Below, piece after piece: positions 1-7,542 of a stretch of DNA of 64,000 nucleotides. The translations under genes were made by a program, and so were the position numbers. The notes under the pieces were generated by a model. It saw nothing but the letters and a program-made list of their open reading frames with translations. It did not search any database and was not told the origin of the DNA. How positions within the stretch are numbered: position 1 is the first letter of the stretch; every line of letters begins with the position of its first letter. Location: the NCBI RefSeq assembly GCF_014596445.1, contig NZ_MECL01000252.1, positions 1 to 64,000 on the forward strand, written 5' to 3'. This DNA is from Streptomyces sp. CBMA29. Its GTDB lineage: Bacteria; Actinomycetota; Actinomycetes; Streptomycetales; Streptomycetaceae.

Positions 1-145
1 GTTCGCCCGGCTGCGCGCGTGGTGGCGGCGGGGCCCGGGGGCGGGGCGGCGGGTCAGCGGGGACCGGCGAAGGGGCCGGTCGCCGCACCAGGCGCCCGTC
101 CCCGTCCGCACGCCCGACGAACCGCTCGGCAGAGGAGGCCGGTGA
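1..145 (+). CDS. C-terminal tail of an upstream gene (partial)
   Basis: An open frame enters the window at base 2 and ends with TGA at 143-145. That stop overlaps the ATG of the aldolase gene (TGATG), a junction typical of translationally coupled actinomycete genes. The visible tail is rich in Arg, Gly and Pro and shows no recognisable domain, so the product cannot be named. It could also be non-coding sequence; only the stop/start overlap supports it. Confidence 0.3.
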   Translation, partial: FARLRAWWRRGPGAGRRVSGDRRRGRSPHQAPVPVRTPDEPLGRGGR

Positions 146-1050
146 TGGCCGCGACCAGGCTCAACAAGGTGATCGGCGCTCTCGCCGCCGGCGACCACGT
201 CTTCGCCACGTTCTCGGCCGCGGACCCGGCGTCCGCGATCGAGCTGAGCACCGGCGACTACGACGCGGTGGTGTTCGAGACGGAACACAAGCCGTGGGAC
301 GTCACCGCGCTGCGCGACAGCTTCCAGTACCTGCTCAACCGGCGCCGGATCTTCGGCGCGGACAGCCTCGCGCCGTCCGTCACCCCGATCGTCCGCATCC
401 CCGCCAACGGCGCGGAGAAGTCGCAGTGGCACGCCAAACAGGCCCTCGACCTCGGCGCGTTCGGCGTCATCTGGCCGCACGTGTCCACGGTCGGGGAGGC
501 CCGTAACGCCGTCGCCGCCTGCCGCTACCCGCGGCTGCCCGACGCCCCGCTGTACGAGCCGCCCGGCCTGCGCGGCGACGGCCCGCACGCGGCGACGCGC
601 TACTGGGGCATCCCCAACACCGAGTACTACGCCAGGGCCGACGTGTGGCCGCTCGCCCCTGACGGCGAGATCCTCGTCGGCCTCATGATCGAGGACCAGC
701 TCGGCATCGCGAATCTGCCGGACATCCTCGACCAGGTGCCGGGCATCGGCCTGATCCTCATCGGCGAGGGCGACATGAGCCAGGAGCTGGGCGTCCCCCG
801 CCAGTACGAGCACCCGCGGGTCCTGGAGTGCAAGCGGCGCATCCTCGACGTCTGCGCCGAACGCGGGGTCGCCGTGGGGCACCCCCACGTGACGGCGGGC
901 AATGTCGAGCGGGTCCTCGACGACGGATACCGGTTCCTCATGACGGCGCCGGTACGCACCTACCCCGGCCTGGTCAAGGGCCGCGAACTGACCGGCGGCA
1001 ACACGAACTCCCGCGAACTGACCGGCCGCGAGCCTCGGAGCACCTCATGA
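145..1050 (+). CDS. HpcH/HpaI-type class II aldolase/citrate-lyase family protein
   Basis: This 301-residue protein has the TIM-barrel pattern of HpcH/HpaI pyruvate-type aldolases. Visible motifs are VVFETEHKPWD near the N-terminus, LGAFGVIWPHV mid-chain, IEDQLGIANLPDI (usual metal-ligand Glu region) and LIGEGDMSQELG. The family cleaves 4-hydroxy-2-oxo acids to pyruvate plus an aldehyde or oxoacid. The start is ATG 145 (GTG 142 is possible) because aggagg lies at 133-138; an earlier in-frame start at 19 lacks a ribosome site and conservation. Its stop overlaps the next start (ATGA), so it is coupled to the LigJ-like gene. Beside a LigJ homologue, it probably performs the final aldol cleavage of a ring-cleavage pathway; the exact substrate is inferred. 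Confidence 0.85.
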   Translation: MAATRLNKVIGALAAGDHVFATFSAADPASAIELSTGDYDAVVFETEHKPWDVTALRDSFQYLLNRRRIFGADSLAPSVTPIVRIPANGAEKSQWHAKQALDLGAFGVIWPHVSTVGEARNAVAACRYPRLPDAPLYEPPGLRGDGPHAATRYWGIPNTEYYARADVWPLAPDGEILVGLMIEDQLGIANLPDILDQVPGIGLILIGEGDMSQELGVPRQYEHPRVLECKRRILDVCAERGVAVGHPHVTAGNVERVLDDGYRFLMTAPVRTYPGLVKGRELTGGNTNSRELTGREPRSTS

Positions 1051-2162
1051 TCATCGACTGCCACGGCCACTTCACCACGGCACCGCCCGCGCTCGGCGAG
1101 TGGCGGAGCCGGCAGATCCGCGCCTACGAGGAATCCGGCGCCAGGGTCTCACCCGACGAACTGCGCATCGGCGACGACGAGATCCGTACCGCCGTCCAGG
1201 ACGGCCAGTTGAAGCTCCAGACCGAGCGCGGCACCGACCTGATGCTCTTCTCGCCGGGCGCGGGCAAGATGGCCCACCACTACGGCGACGAGCGCACCAG
1301 TCTCGACTGGTCCCTGGTCAGCAACGACCTCATCGCCCGGGTGTGCGGCCTGTTCCCCGGCCGGTTCGCCGGGGTGTGCCAGCTCCCGCAGTCGCCGGGC
1401 GACGCGCTGCCCGCCTCCGTACGCAACTGCGTCGCCGAACTCGAACGCTGCGTCGAGGAGTTGGGCTTCGTCGGCTGTCTGCTCAACCCCGACCCCTCGG
1501 ACGGGTACTACGACGCCCCGCCGATCACCGACCGGGTCTACTACCCCCTGTACGAGAAGATGGTCGAACTCGACGTCCCCGCGATGATCCACGTCGCGAT
1601 GTCGCGGAACCCGGCGCTCCAGGGCACCTGCGCGCACTATCTCGCGGGTGACACCGCCGCGTTCATGCAGCTCTGCATGTCGGACCTGTTCAAGGACTTC
1701 CCGACGCTCAGGCTCGTCCTGCCGCACGGCGGCGGCGCCGTCCCGTACCACTGGGGCCGCTACCGGGGCGTCATGCAGGACCAGGGCAGGCCGCCGCTGG
1801 CGGAGTCGATCCTCGGCAACGTCTTCTTCGACACCTGCGTGTACCACCGGCGCGGCATGGAGCTGCTGCTGGACGTCATTCCCGCGCGGAACGTCCTGTT
1901 CGCCTCGGAGATGATCGGCGCGGTCCGCGGCGTGGACCCGGAGACGGGGCGGCGCTTCGACGACACCAAGTACACGCTCGACTCCCTCACCGGCCTGAGC
2001 GACGCCGACCGGCGGGCGGTCTACGGAGGCAACGCGCTGCGGGTCTACCCCCGCCTCGACCGAGTCCTCGGCTCCCGCGACTCCCGCGACTCCCGCGACT
2101 CCCGCGCGAAGGAACCGACGTACGCGACGGCCCCGGCCCCGGCGAAGGAGAACCACAAGTGA
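1047..2162 (+). CDS. LigJ-like 4-oxalomesaconate hydratase (amidohydrolase family)
   Basis: This 371-residue amidohydrolase-superfamily protein starts with the metal-binding DCHGHF motif in a context (CHGHFTTAPPALGEW) that closely recalls LigJ of the protocatechuate 4,5-cleavage/gallate pathway. LigJ hydrates 4-oxalomesaconate to 4-carboxy-4-hydroxy-2-oxoadipate. Other conserved blocks are IHVAMSRNP, LPHGGGAVPYHWGR and VLFASEMIGAVRGVDP. ATG 1047 overlaps the aldolase stop by 4 bp. The C-terminus has a low-complexity RDSRDSRDS stretch encoded by a 9-bp tandem repeat at about 2085-2110, which looks like a recent expansion beyond the conserved fold. The product would feed the neighbouring aldolase. 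Confidence 0.82.
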   Translation: MIIDCHGHFTTAPPALGEWRSRQIRAYEESGARVSPDELRIGDDEIRTAVQDGQLKLQTERGTDLMLFSPGAGKMAHHYGDERTSLDWSLVSNDLIARVCGLFPGRFAGVCQLPQSPGDALPASVRNCVAELERCVEELGFVGCLLNPDPSDGYYDAPPITDRVYYPLYEKMVELDVPAMIHVAMSRNPALQGTCAHYLAGDTAAFMQLCMSDLFKDFPTLRLVLPHGGGAVPYHWGRYRGVMQDQGRPPLAESILGNVFFDTCVYHRRGMELLLDVIPARNVLFASEMIGAVRGVDPETGRRFDDTKYTLDSLTGLSDADRRAVYGGNALRVYPRLDRVLGSRDSRDSRDSRAKEPTYATAPAPAKENHK

Positions 2163-3814
2163 AGGTCTACGAAGCACTCGCCGAGGCGTTCGTCCTGGAG
2201 GGCACCACCGACGTCTTCGGCATGATGGGCGACGCCAACATGCACTGGATGAACGCGCTCGCCGAGCGCGGGGTGCGGCTCTACGAAGTACGGCACGAGG
2301 GCTCGGGGCTCGGCATGGCCGACGGCTGGGCGCGCGGCGCCGGGCAGCCGGGCGTGCTCACCACCACCAGCGGCCCCGGCGTCGCGCAGCTCGCCACCTC
2401 GATGATCGTCGCCAGCCGGGCCCGTACCCCGCTCGTCGCCTTCTGCGGCGAGGTGCCGCTGGGCGACGACAGCGCCGTGCAGTACCTCGACCAGCGCCGC
2501 TTCGCCGCCGCCATCGAGTGCGAATTCCTCCACGTGGCCCGGCCGGAAGCCGCCCAGGAGGCCGTACGGCGCGCCTTCTACCTGGCGCGCACCGAGTCCA
2601 AGCCGGTGATGATCAGCGCGCCCTTCGACGTACAGCTCGCCGAACTCGACGACTACGACGACGAGTACGTGCCGTCCACGGCGCTGATCTCGCGGGCCCG
2701 CCTGCTGCCCGACCCCGCCGGGGTGCGGGCCGCGTGCGACCTGATCGAGAACGCCGAGCGCGTGGTGATCATCGCGGGCCGGGGCGCGCGCCAGGCCGAC
2801 TCCGGCGAACAGATCCTCGCCCTCCAGCAGCGGACCGGCGCGCTGCTCGCCACCACCCTCCAGGCGAAGAACTGGCTGTGCGACCGCACCGACTTCCACG
2901 TCGGACTCTCCGGCCTGTTCGGCGACAAGGCGTCGATGGAGCTGCTCCAGGAGGCGGACTGCGTGATCGCGGTCGGCGCCAGCCTGAACCATTACACGAT
3001 CGAGAGCGGCTACCTCTACCCCGAGGCCAAGTACGTCCAGATCGACACCGCCCCGCACCTGGTGATGGGCAACGGCAAGGTGGCCGACTGCTACCTCCAG
3101 GCCGACGCGGTCACCGCCCTGACCGAACTGACCCGGGAGCTGGAGGGACGGTCCGCGCGCCTGGAGGGCTTCCACACCGACGACGTACGGCGCCGCCTGA
3201 CCGACCGGCTCCGGCCGCCGGCCGAGTACGTGACCGAGCCCGGACTGCTCGACCCGCGCGAGGCGATCTGGATTCTCGACCGGGAACTCCCCGGCGAGAT
3301 GGGCCTGGTGCTGGGCAGCGGTCACCAGACCGACTTCGGCACCATGCTCTTCCAGCGTTCCCGCGACGTGCTCTCCAACTACGGCATGTTCGGCGCCATC
3401 GGCCAGGCCCCGCTGATCGCGCTCGGCCAGATGATCGCCCACGGCAACAGGCCCGGCTTCGTGGTCGAGGGCGACGCGAGCTTCCTCATGCACCTGTCGG
3501 AGTTCGAGACCGCGTGCCGGTACGACGTCCCGCTGCTGGTCGTGGTGATGAACGACCAGGGGCTCGGCGCCGAGTACCACAAGGCCAGGGCGAAGAACCT
3601 GGACCCGGAGCTGGCGACCATCCCCACGCCCGAACTCGGCCGCGTCGCCGAAGCGCTCGGCGGCGGCGGCGCCACGGTCCGCACGGCGGACGAACTGCGC
3701 GCGGCGCTGGCGGAGTACGTACGCGCGCCGCGGCCCACGGTGATCGACGTCCGCATCACCCGGCAGGTGATGAGCACGCCGTACCGCCGTATCCAGTACG
3801 GCGAGGACGTGTGA
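2159..3814 (+). CDS. Thiamine-diphosphate-dependent enzyme (acetolactate synthase/decarboxylase-like)
   Basis: This 551-residue protein has the three-domain layout of ThDP enzymes. The N-terminal PYR domain includes GLGMADGWAR and the TSGPGVAQL loop. A central Rossmann domain carries VVIIAGRGARQ. The C-terminal PP domain carries a GDASFLMHLSEFETA cofactor-binding segment followed by VVMNDQGLGAEYHK. GTG 2159 overlaps the LigJ-like stop (GTGA) and follows gaaggag at 2144-2150. It is shorter than anabolic IlvB and no small subunit is present, so a catabolic 2-oxoacid decarboxylase or carboligase role is more likely. The cluster suggests a 2-oxoacid substrate from aromatic breakdown, but specificity cannot be read from the sequence. 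Confidence 0.8.
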   Translation: MKVYEALAEAFVLEGTTDVFGMMGDANMHWMNALAERGVRLYEVRHEGSGLGMADGWARGAGQPGVLTTTSGPGVAQLATSMIVASRARTPLVAFCGEVPLGDDSAVQYLDQRRFAAAIECEFLHVARPEAAQEAVRRAFYLARTESKPVMISAPFDVQLAELDDYDDEYVPSTALISRARLLPDPAGVRAACDLIENAERVVIIAGRGARQADSGEQILALQQRTGALLATTLQAKNWLCDRTDFHVGLSGLFGDKASMELLQEADCVIAVGASLNHYTIESGYLYPEAKYVQIDTAPHLVMGNGKVADCYLQADAVTALTELTRELEGRSARLEGFHTDDVRRRLTDRLRPPAEYVTEPGLLDPREAIWILDRELPGEMGLVLGSGHQTDFGTMLFQRSRDVLSNYGMFGAIGQAPLIALGQMIAHGNRPGFVVEGDASFLMHLSEFETACRYDVPLLVVVMNDQGLGAEYHKARAKNLDPELATIPTPELGRVAEALGGGGATVRTADELRAALAEYVRAPRPTVIDVRITRQVMSTPYRRIQYGEDV

Positions 3815-3878
3815 GCCGGCCGTCCGCCCCTTCGTACGACAACCCCCGCCCGGACCCCGCCTCTTAAAGGAGAGTTCT

Positions 3879-4757
3879 ATGAAACTGGTGCTCGGCCGCG
3901 ACGATCTCGCGGCAGCCGCGGCGGCGGCCGTCCGTGAGACGGGCACGGAACCCGAACGGCTCGGCATCACGCCGGTGCACAAGGCGTCGCGCGGCTTCGT
4001 CAACGACTCCGCCGCGGACATCTGCGAAGTGGCGATCGTGACCGTCCTGCAAGCCGTCGCCCACGGCAAGCCGGTGCTGCTGCTGCCGGTCACCACCCTC
4101 GGCCGCCACCAGCACCAGACCCTGGTCACCCGGGGGAAGTTGTCGGTCGCCGACGTCGAGGGGCGCAGCGTCGGCGTCCGCTCCTGGAGCCAGACCACCG
4201 GCGTGTGGATGCGCGGCTTCCTCACCGAGCAGTACGGCGTCGACCTGCGCAAGGCGGACTGGACGACGTACGAGGGCAGCCACGTCGACGGCGCGAAGGA
4301 CCCGTCGTGGGTGCGGCGCGCGCCGCAGGGCGCCAAGCTGCCCGCGGACTTCCTCGACGGCCGCCTCGACTTCGGGATCATGGGCAACGAACTCCCCGCG
4401 GACGACTCCATCCGCACCGCCGTCGACAACGCGCGGGAGACCGCCGAACAGTGGTCGAGGGACCAGGGGTTCATCCCCGTCAACCACGTCGTCGGCGTCG
4501 GCGAGCGCGCCGCGGCCGACCACCCCGCCGCCGTACTCGCCGCCTACGACGCCATGCGGTCCGTGCTCACCGCCAAGGAGGAGCGCGGCCCCGTCCCCCT
4601 GCACCCGGTGGGCTTCGAGGCGTTGCGCGCCGCGTTCACCAAGGCCGCCGCGTACGCGCTGGAGCAGGGCGTGATCCCGCGCGCCGTGGACTACGACGAA
4701 CTCGTCGAGCGGACCTGCGCGGCGCTCGACGTGCCAGCGGCCCGCCTCGGCGGCTGA
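3879..4757 (+). CDS. 4,5-dihydroxyphthalate decarboxylase-like protein, copy 1
   Basis: This 292-residue protein has a periplasmic-binding-protein type fold and no signal peptide. The central segment VEGRSVGVRSWSQTTGVW, then MRGFLTEQYGVD, matches the conserved block of 4,5-dihydroxyphthalate decarboxylases, which derive from NMT1/THI5-like binding proteins. The start follows aaaggagag at 3867-3875. Together with the next gene it forms a tandem paralogous pair, suggesting a two-component enzyme or two related substrates. No ABC permease or ATPase gene is nearby, which argues against transport. Function is inferred from family and context, and this copy is the more divergent of the two. Confidence 0.65.
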   Translation: MKLVLGRDDLAAAAAAAVRETGTEPERLGITPVHKASRGFVNDSAADICEVAIVTVLQAVAHGKPVLLLPVTTLGRHQHQTLVTRGKLSVADVEGRSVGVRSWSQTTGVWMRGFLTEQYGVDLRKADWTTYEGSHVDGAKDPSWVRRAPQGAKLPADFLDGRLDFGIMGNELPADDSIRTAVDNARETAEQWSRDQGFIPVNHVVGVGERAAADHPAAVLAAYDAMRSVLTAKEERGPVPLHPVGFEALRAAFTKAAAYALEQGVIPRAVDYDELVERTCAALDVPAARLGG

Positions 4758-4796
4758 GCCGCGATCCGCCACACACACGAACGAGGAGAGACAACG

Positions 4797-5783
4797 ATGG
4801 GCAAGCTCACGGTCGTTCTGGGCGACTACCCGCACGCCCGGCCGCTGCTGGACGGCGACGTCGGGCTGGACGGCCACCAGGTCGAGCCGGTGGAGGTCGC
4901 ACCGGTCATCGGCGCGTACCGGCGGATGATCCGCGACCTGGAATTCGACGTGTGCGAACTGGCGCCGGTCTCCTACCTGATGGCCCGCCAGGAGGGCATA
5001 GCGCTGACCGCCGTGCCGGTGTTCCTCAACCGGCGCTTCCACCACGGCGACGTGCAGTGCGCCGCGGGCTCCGGCATCCGCGTACCGCGTGACCTGGAGG
5101 GCCGCCGGATCGGCGTGCGGGCGTACTCGGTGAGCACCGGAGTGTGGGTGCGCGGTGTGCTGCGCGACGAGTACGGGGTGGACATCGACACGATCACCTG
5201 GGTGGTGGACGACGACGACCACATCGAGGGCCGCGTCCCGTCCAACGTCGAACGCGTCACCGACGGGCGGTCGTTGGGGGACCTGCTGCGCGCCGGGGAG
5301 ATCGACGCCGCCCTGACCGGCAACGCGGGCACCGGGCGCGCGGGCGCCCCGCGCGCGGGGTGGTCGGCCGGTACCGCCGAGCCCGAGCCGACCGGCGAGG
5401 AGGGCCCGTACCCGCTCTTCCCCGACGCCGGGACCCTCGCCGTGGACCACTATCTGCGCACCGGGGTCTACCCGCTGCACTCGCTGGTCTCCCTTCGCTC
5501 GGAACTGGTCGAGCGGGAGCCCGAGTTGCCGACCAGGCTGTACGCGGCCCTCGCGGAGAGCAAGCGCCGCCACCTCGCCGGCCGGCCCGACTGGGCGGCG
5601 GCCCCTCGGCTGGCCCGCCAGGCGCGGCAGCTCGGCACCGACCCCGTCCCGTACGGGATCGCGTCCAACGAGCGGAGCCTGAACGCGATGGTGCGGTTCG
5701 CCAGCGACCAGCGGCTGCTGGACCCCGGCTTCCCCGCCGACCTGCCGTCGCTGTTCGCCCCCGGCGACTACCCGGACGCCTGA
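4797..5783 (+). CDS. 4,5-dihydroxyphthalate decarboxylase-like protein, copy 2
   Basis: This 328-residue protein is a clearer member of the 4,5-dihydroxyphthalate decarboxylase family. It starts with LTVVLGDYPHARPLLDG, then EFDVCELAPVSYL and ALTAVPVFLNRRFHHGDV, followed by DLEGRRIGVRAYSVSTGVW and VRGVLRDEYGVD. Such enzymes decarboxylate dihydroxyphthalate to protocatechuate, which would connect to the LigJ/LigI-like neighbours. The ribosome site gaggagag lies just upstream of ATG 4797. No secretion signal is visible. It is 39 bp downstream of its paralogue and almost certainly co-transcribed with it. A binding-protein role remains the alternative. Confidence 0.72.
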   Translation: MGKLTVVLGDYPHARPLLDGDVGLDGHQVEPVEVAPVIGAYRRMIRDLEFDVCELAPVSYLMARQEGIALTAVPVFLNRRFHHGDVQCAAGSGIRVPRDLEGRRIGVRAYSVSTGVWVRGVLRDEYGVDIDTITWVVDDDDHIEGRVPSNVERVTDGRSLGDLLRAGEIDAALTGNAGTGRAGAPRAGWSAGTAEPEPTGEEGPYPLFPDAGTLAVDHYLRTGVYPLHSLVSLRSELVEREPELPTRLYAALAESKRRHLAGRPDWAAAPRLARQARQLGTDPVPYGIASNERSLNAMVRFASDQRLLDPGFPADLPSLFAPGDYPDA

Positions 5784-5827
5784 GCAGCGAAAAGACCTCA
5801 CCGACCGAACAGAAGGGCGCTTTCACC

Positions 5828-6688
5828 GTGGACATCGTCGACGCGCACTGCCACATCATCTCCGACGACCTGACGGCCTACCCCCGAGCCCCGATCGGGG
5901 GCAAGCAGTCCGCGTGGGCCGCGACCCGGCCGGTGACCGCCGACGGCATGGCCGAGCGGATGGACGAGGCGGGCATCGCGCAGGCCGTCCTGGTCCAGGC
6001 CACCACGAACTACGGCTACGACAACTCCTACGTCCTGGACAGCGCCCGGCGGCGGCCGGACCGGTTCGTCGCCGTCGGCACCGTCGACCCGCTGCGCGCC
6101 GACGCCGCCGCCTCGCTCAAGGCCGCGGCCGGCGAGGGCGGCCTGGCCGGGGTGCGGCTGTTCACCAGCGGCAGCACCGTGCCCGTACAGGGCGAGTGGT
6201 TCGCCGCGCCCGAGACGTACCCCTTCTGGGAGCAGGCAGCGGAACTCGGCCTGCCCGTCTGCCTCCAGATGCGGCTCGGTCCCGCGACCGCGCAACTGAC
6301 CGGGCTGCTGGGGCGTTTCCCCGGGGTGACGGTGCTCCTCGACCACATCGGCTACCCCGACATCGCCGCCTCGCCGGCCGGTGCGGGCGCGGAGGTCGCC
6401 GCGCTCGGCGTCCATCCGGGGCTGCACCTCAAGCTCACCCACCGCAATCTCGAACGGCTGAGGGACGCGGGGGAGCGGGCGGGCGACTTCCTCCGCCCGG
6501 TCGTCGCGGCGTTCGGCGCCCGGCGGATCGCCTGGGGGTCGAACCTCCCGGCCGCGGAGCAGTCGCTGCCGGAGCTGCGCGCGCTGGCCGAGGGCGTGCT
6601 GGCGGCGCTGCCGGAGGCCGACCGGCGGGAGATCTTCGCGGGCACGGCCCGCCGCCTGTACCCGGGACTCGCCGGTGGCCGTGGCTGA
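5828..6688 (+). CDS. Amidohydrolase family 2 protein (2-pyrone-4,6-dicarboxylate hydrolase-like)
   Basis: This 286-residue TIM-barrel amidohydrolase starts at GTG 5828 with IVDAHCHI, the N-terminal HxH metal/substrate motif. LLDHIGYPDI supplies a conserved mid-chain His, and WGSNLPAAEQSLPE a C-terminal segment where related hydrolases carry a key Asp (WGSDxP); here that position is Asn. The pattern resembles 2-pyrone-4,6-dicarboxylate lactonase (LigI) and related lactonases. The open frame extends further upstream, but only GTG 5828 sits at the family-typical N-terminus, 44 bp after the previous stop. It would open a lactone intermediate of ring cleavage. The Asp-to-Asn change makes the exact reaction uncertain. 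Confidence 0.68.
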   Translation: MDIVDAHCHIISDDLTAYPRAPIGGKQSAWAATRPVTADGMAERMDEAGIAQAVLVQATTNYGYDNSYVLDSARRRPDRFVAVGTVDPLRADAAASLKAAAGEGGLAGVRLFTSGSTVPVQGEWFAAPETYPFWEQAAELGLPVCLQMRLGPATAQLTGLLGRFPGVTVLLDHIGYPDIAASPAGAGAEVAALGVHPGLHLKLTHRNLERLRDAGERAGDFLRPVVAAFGARRIAWGSNLPAAEQSLPELRALAEGVLAALPEADRREIFAGTARRLYPGLAGGRG

Positions 6689-6790
6689 ACGGGTGGACTT
6701 CGCCGCCCCGTTGCCGCCGGGGTGCGCCGCGCTTCCGCGATACTCCCGCCAGCGGTTGTCCTTTTCCAGCAGACCCACGGGGTGATCAAG

Positions 6791-7495
6791 GTGGATTCCA
6801 ATGGCTTCGACGAGACGGACGCGGTCCGCACGTCGGCGACCCGCCAGGACCAGGCGTACGACGGGCTGCGCTCGCTGCTGCTGTCGGAGAGCATCGAGCC
6901 GGGCACGCGGCTGACCGAGGCCGATCTGACCAGGATGTTCAACGTCTCGCGCAGCACCATGCGGGCGGTCCTGGTCCGGCTGGCCCAGGAGGGCTATGTC
7001 ACCAGCGAGGTCAACCGCGGTGTGCGGACCCGCAGTTTCTCCGTCGAGGAGGCCGCCGACATCCTGGAGGCGCGCGAGACACTGGAATCCGCCCTGGCGG
7101 GCAAGGCGGCGGAACGCGCCACCGACGAGGAGATCGCCGAACTGCGGCGCACGCTGGAGGAGATGGAGGCGTGCAAGGCCCGCGGCGACCAGGCCGGTTA
7201 CTCCCAGGGCAACCGCCGCTTCCACCAGCAGGTCAAGGAGGCCGCGCACCAGCACACCCTGGCGCGGGCGTACGACACGCTGCTGTACCCGCTGGTGATG
7301 CGCCAGTACCGCAACCTGTCCGCGCCGCACCCGCGCGCCGGTTCGCTGGAGGAGCACCAGGCCATCCTGCTGTCCATCGTCACCCGCAATCCGCAGGCCG
7401 CGACCGCGGCGATGCGCCACCACGTCGCGTCCGCGCGGGAGGCGCTGATGCTGCGGACGCGGCGCGAGCCGACGGACTCCCCGCCGGGCGCCTGA
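6791..7495 (+). CDS. GntR-family (FadR/FCD-type) transcriptional regulator
   Basis: This protein of about 234 residues has an N-terminal winged helix (YDGLRSLLLSESIEPGTRL, then FNVSRSTMRAVLVRLAQEG with the recognition helix). It is followed by an all-helical FCD-type effector domain whose histidines (NRRFHQQVKEAAH, EEHQAILLSIV, MRHHVASARE) would form the metal/ligand site. The start is uncertain: GTG 6791 is chosen because it precedes the DNA-binding domain closely, while in-frame GTG 6782 and ATG 6722 are alternatives. It lies between the hydrolase and esterase genes on the same strand and is probably the local repressor, responding to a pathway carboxylate. Confidence 0.82.
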   Translation: MDSNGFDETDAVRTSATRQDQAYDGLRSLLLSESIEPGTRLTEADLTRMFNVSRSTMRAVLVRLAQEGYVTSEVNRGVRTRSFSVEEAADILEARETLESALAGKAAERATDEEIAELRRTLEEMEACKARGDQAGYSQGNRRFHQQVKEAAHQHTLARAYDTLLYPLVMRQYRNLSAPHPRAGSLEEHQAILLSIVTRNPQAATAAMRHHVASAREALMLRTRREPTDSPPGA

Positions 7496-7542
7496 CCCCC
7501 GACCGCTGACGTACCGCCCGCCGCCTACCGGAAAGAGACAGC

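Noticed and set aside
2045..4483. Long minus-strand open frame (812 codons) opposite the ThDP enzyme
   Set aside because: It is antisense to genes with clear motifs, and its translation is a Val/Arg/Gly-rich shadow caused by high third-position GC.
3864..5801. Long minus-strand frame (645 codons) opposite the decarboxylase-like pair
   Set aside because: No domain is recognisable, and both plus-strand genes have ribosome sites and family motifs.
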